Shown here piece after piece: positions 57,587-64,000 of a DNA stretch of 64,000 bases (within the stretch, counting starts at the first letter, position 1; each line of letters starts with the position of its first letter). The DNA is from Vitellaria paradoxa. Its lineage: Eukaryota; Streptophyta; Magnoliopsida; Ericales; Sapotaceae. The stretch spans positions 32,983,433 through 33,047,432 of the forward strand of contig CM034244.1 of the NCBI GenBank assembly GCA_019916065.1, given 5' to 3'. A model generated the notes under the pieces. It did not search any database, was not told where the DNA came from, and saw only the letters and a program-made list of their open reading frames with translations. The position numbers were made by a program, and so were the translations under genes.

Positions 57587-60464
57587 GTGCATACTTAAAT
57601 ATATATGTGTACATAGATCCTGTTAATTGTAGAAATCAAGAAAGGAAATGTGTAAATTGGTCTTGTATTGGAAGTTGTTCTTATTGTTAACGAATTTCCA
57701 ATCTTATTTAAGAAAGTTCAATTCATTTTTTAAATGATTTATTTTTTCTTTTTTTTTTTCTATTTATTTTATTTTTTGGAGCACAAATTTAAAATTTATA
57801 TTATGGTGTTTTCCTCCTCACGGTTGAAGTTAAAAAGAGTGAATTGCATTACGCTGTGATTTTGTTTTAGAGAAGTTTTCAGGAAATGTATGTAGACACT
57901 CAAGGTCAATAGCTGGATTGGGGAAATGGGAAACTTTTTTTTTTTTTGTTAATACTGTTAAAATTTGAAAAAATTGGCGAAATGTTATTTCGTGAAAACA
58001 TTTTGGGCAAAATACTGTTAATGTAAATACGAAATGATGCGGTTTTCGGAAAGGAAAAACTGCATAATCATGTGCTTGGGATGAAACCGCAACCACGGTC
58101 ATGTCAAAGAAAGGTTTTTTTTTTTGGGGGGGGGGGGGTGGGTTTGGGGATTAGGGATTGATTTGCTTTCCAAGCCTATATATAGGTTCGTTTGGAGTAA
58201 GAAAAAAAAAGATAAATTGAGATAAAATGTGATTTGGGATTAATTTTGGCGCCTTTTTTTTTTTTCTAAAAAATCGTAAACCGTAGAAACGGTTTTCTAA
58301 ATTCGTTTTTACGGATTCAAAAAAAATTTAAAAAAATAGCGATAATGGTACTCATTTGAAAGCTTTTAACGCGAAGAATGTGATTGTATAAAAAATTTAC
58401 ACATACGGTTAATCTATTTTAGATTTTTTTATTTTTTTAGCGAAATATTGAAATTTTTTGAAATTAGTGATAGCGGAAAAATTAGAGGTAGAAGAATTGT
58501 TAGATATTTATAGAGTTTTTTGAAGATTTTTTTTACTCCAAATGAGCCCTATATAAGTCACGGTATATGCAGGACAGGTTCAATGTCTAAGTTGTTTAAA
58601 CAATATCTAAATCTTTAAGTAGACTTCTTATTAAACTCAAATTTAAGCAACAAGATTTTACAGTATGTTTGGTATAGAAGAAATATAAGAGGAAGGAAAA
58701 GTGGGAGGAAGAAATAAGAGAAGAAAAGGAAAGTGAGAGGAAGGTAATGTGTTTGGTTGAGTGAAAAAGTAAGACAAAGAAAAAAGAAAAAAGAATGTGT
58801 GTGTGTGTGTGAAAAGTTTGGAAAAAAAGAATATATGTGTGTGTGTAATATAATTTATTTTTGTATTAACAATTATTTAAAAAAGTGGATCCCACTTTTT
58901 TAATTATTATTACACTTCTCTCCTCTCTCTCTCTCTCTCCCCCCCCCCCCCCCTTTTCTGCCCAAAATTGGGAGGATAAATTCTTATGGGCTCAACCTTC
59001 TCTTTTCCTTCCCTTCTTTCTTGCATTCTTCCTCACCTTCCATTTATTCCTCCAACCAAACTGTGGGAAAGGATGATTATCAACCTTCCATCTGCCTTGT
59101 TATCTATCAAAACCAACACTACATTAAGAGTTGTTGCAAGAGATCTTTGTAGAATCATCAACCAAAATAGGAATAAGGGTTATTATTGGTCGTTTTTGAT
59201 CAACTATCATTGAAATTTTACCAAAGACGTGCTGAAAATCATGACTTCAATAAAATTGTCGGTTTCATGATAAATCATTGTTAAAGTCATGACTGTTGAC
59301 ACCGACTTCATCAAATCGGCGTCTACCCATGACCTCAACGTTTCATACTTCATAAAAGTTGCAAGCGAAACACGATTTCAATGAAGTTGGCTTTGTAACC
59401 CACAACTTCAAAATTTCATATATTCATCGAAGTCACGAGTATTGTCACTGATTTTACAAAAGTGGGTTTTAAAAATATCGACTTTGTGCCCCATCTGCAT
59501 GTAGAAATTAAGCGCCCTTTGCTATATATGTATGCCTCTGATTTTGGCAAAAAACGCAACATCCACTGCTAATGCAACTAGGGATGCACCCCCCCCCCCC
59601 ACCCCAAAAAAAATAAAAATAAAAATATAACCAGTCCAATCACTTTAGCTCGTGATCGTTTAAATCTATACCAAAATTGATTTAGTTCTAGTTAACAATC
59701 TAATACTTTTTATTCATTTCTCAGATTAACAGATAAAAAAGTTAAATCAAATAAAAAATAATCCAACTCGAACTAATTCAAAATATACAATGGGTGTGTT
59801 TGTAACGATAAAAAGTAAAATAAAATCAAATAAGATGTGAGTACGTAATTTATGCAGTGAGATAAAAAGAAAATTACTCAAAAGTTTTCAGGAATTTTCA
59901 AATATTTTCAACAAAAGTCGGTGTACCAAACACACCAAATATATAATTATATCAACATAATATATCATATTATGTATATTATAAGATTTATAATATTATA
60001 TTAATATATAATACATTATTTATTCGAATATTTAGGAATAAAAAATAAGCAAGCCAACCCGACCTGATTTGAATTAACCCAAAAATCGAAATATCAGGTC
60101 GATTCAATTTCAAGTTGAAAACGATTTGATTTCAGTTCCAATTTTCAAGAACTAAAATAAATTGGTTCGATTCTGAGTTGAGTATGAAACTAAACTAAAC
60201 CGATGAGGCACGCCTCTAACTGCAACCATGAAAGTTCAAGTTGACACGAATTATGAGTGAGATTTTGAAATTGAATATGCTTTCCGTAGGATTCAATTTT
60301 GACCATCTCAATCAAAACGCTAAACTCGAAACAAGTACAAAGCAAAACAAGCTCACCTTTCACTTTGCCAAGACACCATCAACATTTATTTGAGCAACTC
60401 CTAACATACTATTGAGACGTTGATCCTCAAACAAAAAAAAAAAAAAAAAAAAGGAAATTTACAA
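57587..60464. other. Convergent spacer between hexokinase and CHLD
   Basis: No gene is seen. Contains a MITE-like element (58181-58553), purine-rich and GT/CT microsatellites (58660-58955, with a C run), a degenerate stretch at 59216-59490 with recurring gacttca/acttcat words, and C- and A-runs near 59590 and 60431-60452. The first ~150 bp should be hexokinase 3' UTR. Confidence 0.6.
58181..58553. mobile_element. MITE-like element, about 370 bp
   Basis: tataggttcgtttggagtaa at the left and ttactccaaatgagccctat at the right are good inverted partners (about 16 of 20 positions). Flanked by tata on both sides. AT-rich, no ORF. Its ends resemble the right end of the fragment at 39890-40060. Confidence 0.65.
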
Positions 60465-63400
60465 TCAAGAGTTCTTCAAAGCTGATAAAGCTTCCCTCGT
60501 TGTAGCCGATATAACAGCATCTGACGCATTTGGCAAATAGTAATATTTTCCTGGCAAAATAAATAAATAAAAATAAAATGTTTTGAAGAAAAATTAATCA
60601 GGCAGCTGGAGAGAGCACTAACAATAGAAATCAAAGGGCCTTAATTTCATTCCAAGAAAAACCAAACCTTGAGCAACTCTTGCAATCTCTTTGGCAAACC
60701 CAGTGGAAACAAACTTATTTTCTGTGTCAATCACAAGGAGAGACATCCCTGCTTTGTATATTTTGCCAGCAACTTCAAGAATCTCATCCTTAAAAAGACA
60801 ACACCAGCAGAAACATCACCATAAGCAAATAATCCAAGTTGACCTCCCCCCCCCCACCCTTTCCAGATTAAGGGGCCATCTGGAAGCCTAAGTTTTGCAA
60901 AATTTTCCAAACTTCTACCAAAATTTGGCCATTCTCGTCTTCCGTGCATTTATTTTAAAATTCTAAAGTTTTCAGACTTTTACCAAATTTTGTCAACTTT
61001 CTAACAACTTTTGTAACCAAAACCGTTCAAATGAGTAGGTGAGACTATGTTCAAACGGGTTTTAGTCAAAAAGTTAGTTTTTGGCTTCCAAACGCCAAAA
61101 AGTGACTAACGCGTTACACTTTTTCTAAATTTTGGCCTTCCAAACGCCCCCTAATTTATGCATTGACCCCAAATAGTTTGAAACTAAGGACTTGTTGATT
61201 TGAGCTAATAGTTAGCAAAGTGTCCAAAAAGGTGCTCTCATATTATCCAGTTGAGAAAAATGATGTAATTGTGCATCTTTTCGGTGCATAAATTTACCTT
61301 CAATTCTTGGGAAGAAGGCCTAGGTGCATCGGATGCAGCAGCTTCAGGATCGGTGGATCTTTTCAGCGATATGTTGGCTCTACCATCAGTGATGGCAACA
61401 ATCATTACTCGTCCAACATCACCACTCTTCTCTGCATTTAGCCCAACCCTGACAGCCTAAGGGAGATTTGGGTTAATACAACTGTTAGAAAATGTAGATA
61501 ATACCTGTAATCACATTGACAAATTTCAGGGTTGCAATTTTTCATCCGGAGGCGAAAAGCAAATACATAGATGCAAGTGGTTCAGTTATAAATCAAACAA
61601 TGTAGAAGACAAGGAATAAAAAAGCAATGCATGCTCAAAACTATAATACATATATTATTGTAATTTTTAGGAAGACAAACTTAAAATAACTCTAGAAAAA
61701 ATGTATACATCTTCATGAAACACACAAATTAAATAGTAGGGTAAAATTTTGCACCTAGGATTGCAAACAAGCCAAGGAAGCCAAGGAAAATATTAGCATG
61801 TTCAGGCTTGTTTGTTAAGTTTATTAGTAAGTTCGAGTTCAAGTCGAGTTTTGAACGAGTTCGAAATATTGTGTTCAAACTTCTTGTTAGGTTTATTGGC
61901 GAGCTTGAGCTCGAGTCAAGTTCACAAGCCTCTAATCGAGCTTGCTCATGAGCCTGTTAACAAACAAACTTAACAAATAATTTTTTTAATAAACAAACTA
62001 ATAAGTTTTTCTAAATTGTTAAATAAGTTGTAAATTAACAAAACAACTTATAACCAATCTAATTCACTAAAGCCTTATAAACAATCTAAACTAATCTAAT
62101 TATTAGCATATTCACGAACACCTAAATAAACATGTTCACAAGCTATAAACAAATATGTTCACGACTAATAAACAAGTTTGTTCGTAAGTCTTATTGAGTC
62201 GAACTCGCGCTTGCTCAAGCTTGACTTGTTTAATATCAGGTTTGAAAACTATGCTCAACCTGGTTCATTTACCTGTTGAGCAACTTGTTGAATGCTTGGT
62301 TCATTTTACATCCCTATTTGCACCCCAAAATTTTTCACCAAATCTCACTCTAGATTTTGGCGTTTTAATTATAACAATTAAAAGTATGCAAATTTAATTT
62401 GTTGCCATGTGGAGACTCTTTCCTTAATAATTTTACCATTAAATGCACACGTGACCAATTGAGGGTAAATCAACAAATGCACATTTGAGTGGAATTTTAG
62501 CAAAGGGTGTCAGAGGCCTCACATTGCAACAAAGTGAATTTTCACACCCTTAATTGTTACAATTAAAATATGAAACCCTAAAGTGGGATTTAGTTAAAAA
62601 ACTCAAGGGTGCAAAATGTAATTTACCCTAAATAATAAGATTTGAATGAACTTTCATACCATTGCACGATCATAATATTTAAGTTCCTCACATTTTAGCC
62701 AAGAAGCTAGCAATAATAATATTTGGATGAATTTGCATACCGTGGTAAGACCATGAGCTAAGGGGGAGCCTCCACCGCATGGAAGTCTCTCAAGACGTTT
62801 TCTTGCCATAGAAATAGACCTGGAAGGAGGCAACAGGACCTCTGCAGAATCTCCACGAAAAGGAATGATAGAAACCTATTTTGGATTATAGTAAATAAAA
62901 TCAAATAGGAAACTATTAGGGAATAAAAACTGGAGCAAAAATTATAAAATGTCTCCTTGTATAATAAATTTGATAAATGTTACTCATTAACTTGCATGAA
63001 AATTATGACCATGGTATTAGCCTAAAACAACAAATCAGCAAACATCTGGCAAAACGGAAAAAAAAGTTGAGGGAGGGGAAAAAAAAAAGAGAGAGATGGG
63101 CTCACAAAAAAGCCCATGGATCGTGTCTACCATTTCCTAAACTAAAACTTCATATGATCTGTTCAGCAAGTCATACATCAGGTTATTTGGCATTCAATCA
63201 AGAAGACTTCACAAATGTCGTCGATTACTTCTAAATTTCCTTGGAACCAATCTTCAGAATGAGCAGGCATGGCAACTGCACCACTTAATGGCATTTTTTC
63301 TCTTATCAGAAAAATAAACCTCTAATGTGAGACACTAACAAATACGACAAACTTTGATTTTATTTAAATGTTCACAACTGGGGGCAAGGATAAAAAGTTA

Positions 63401-63631
63401 ATAAGTACTAAACTAAAACTTAAATTTATTATTGTGAGAAGATAGAATAAACCACAGAGAAAGCAAATTGATATTTTAAGAAAGTTTGAATAGTCAACCC
63501 GTGCTTGTGTCTTCAATTCGCACCTGATCTCTGCTTGTATAACTCTCTGCCAGTAATTTAAGTGCTGCACCTTTCGCATTTTGCATACGGTTCAATGCCA
63601 TGCTTCCACTAGCATCAACAACAAATATTAC
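60465..63631 (-). CDS. CHLD: Magnesium chelatase subunit D, C-terminal exons
   Basis: Subunit D of the plastid Mg-chelatase (with CHLI and CHLH), which inserts Mg into protoporphyrin IX at the first committed step of chlorophyll synthesis. Five exons on the minus strand, in frame: 63631-63524, 62875-62741, 61456-61298, 60788-60668, 60550-60465. They encode the last 202 residues and TGA; the AAA+ and acidic linker parts lie beyond the window. This is the von Willebrand A / integrin-I domain: MIDAS motif DASGS in [18 protein letters not shown], the [17 protein letters not shown] segment with [16 protein letters not shown], and [10 protein letters not shown]. The end is [20 protein letters not shown] followed by LSALKNS. 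Introns here carry a Harbinger-like MITE and a hAT-like element. No defect is seen. Confidence 0.97.
60872..61151. mobile_element. Harbinger-like MITE (280 bp, TSD TAA) in a CHLD intron
   Basis: Left end ggggccatctggaagcc and right end ggccttccaaacgccccc are inverted partners, flanked by TAA at 60869-60871 and 61152-61154. Internal inverted words (ttggcttccaaacgccaaaa) occur. No ORF. It lies 84 bp upstream of the 60788-60668 exon's acceptor. Confidence 0.7.
61756..62316. mobile_element. hAT-like non-autonomous element (561 bp, TSD TTTGCACC) in a CHLD intron
   Basis: Starts taggattgcaaac and ends ttttacatcccta, imperfect inverted repeats. The 8-bp sequence TTTGCACC lies at both flanks (61748-61755 and 62317-62324), the duplication length of hAT transposons. 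The interior has gttcgag/ctcgag-type words as in the element at 38852-39341, to which it is probably related. No transposase coding is seen. Confidence 0.85.
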
Positions 63632-64000
63632 CTGCCATTTACAGAATTCCAAGAAATGCAAATTAATTCCAAAGTTTATTAGCCAGCAAATTTTCTGTCC
63701 AATGATCACGTGGCCCATGAATAGATAGCCATGTCCATATGGCCCATTTAACAGGAGATTTGTTAACATGGATATGGAATCATTTATAAAATGTTTAAGA
63801 AATATTTTGGAAGCTGCACAATATATATACACACATGAAACAACATATAAACGTTTATAAGAATAAATTGTAATATATCTAGTATATGAAAATCTAATAA
63901 TAAATAACTAAACCATTTAGTGTTTTGGTATATCACACTGCATTTTGATAGGCTTCCCTGTGTTTCGATGGAAAACATAACAACAATTATTCCGCTGATG
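63632..64000 (-). other. CHLD intron reaching the window edge
   Basis: AT-rich sequence upstream of the MIDAS exon. No exon encoding the segment that should precede VIFVVDAS is found, so the intron extends past the window. Confidence 0.7.

Noticed and set aside
59216..59490. Tandem minisatellite
   Set aside because: Words such as gacttca recur, but no constant period could be established by eye.

Overview
The window is nuclear DNA of a flowering plant, most likely a TE-rich eudicot or other non-grass. Exons are AT-leaning and introns run to several kilobases. Plant-only gene families are present (a plastid magnesium chelatase subunit, plant type-B hexokinase), and the repeats are typical plant families (TRIM, Ty1/copia, L1 and RTE LINEs, hAT- and Harbinger-like MITEs). 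Nothing in the sequence allows me to name the species.

Four protein-coding genes can be assembled exon by exon, with GT-AG (once GC-AG) introns and unbroken frames. (1) 1-18304, + strand: a FAM135/DUF676 putative serine esterase, lacking its first exon(s), with 14 exons in the window. (2) 20433-38071, - strand: a complete 11-exon gene for a 1355-residue protein with a long low-complexity N-terminus, tetratricopeptide repeats and a C-terminal J domain. (3) 46907-57586, + strand: a complete 9-exon hexokinase or hexokinase-like gene, 517 residues. (4) 60465 to beyond 64000, - strand: the last five exons of the magnesium chelatase subunit D gene (CHLD), including the von Willebrand A domain. Genes 1/2 and 3/4 are convergent pairs; genes 2/3 are divergent and separated by about 8.8 kb. 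They belong to unrelated pathways (lipid-type hydrolase, chaperone, sugar phosphorylation or sensing, chlorophyll synthesis), as usual for a plant chromosome.

Most of the remaining DNA is mobile elements, largely inside introns. Intron 5 of the esterase (9.1 kb) holds a stack: an old RTE-type LINE split by a TRIM, a small MITE and a 5'-truncated L1 with a 19-bp target duplication, plus three more L1 pieces. The J-domain gene carries a young gag-only LTR element (TR-GAG type, 3.26 kb, TSD TATTG) only 49 bp from a splice acceptor, a second TRIM type (TSD GGAGC) and a partial-exon tandem duplication. The 38-46.9 kb spacer holds a hAT-like element, a deleted copia element (TSD CAAGT) and three 180-bp tandem repeats directly upstream of the hexokinase gene. 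CHLD introns hold a Harbinger-like MITE and a hAT-like element with a perfect 8-bp TSD.

No wholly new system is evident. The observations most worth a second look are the gag-only element with its uncharacterised C-terminal region, the repeated motifs in the J-domain protein's N-terminus, the altered adenosine-loop motif of the hexokinase, and the 180-bp repeat array at its promoter.
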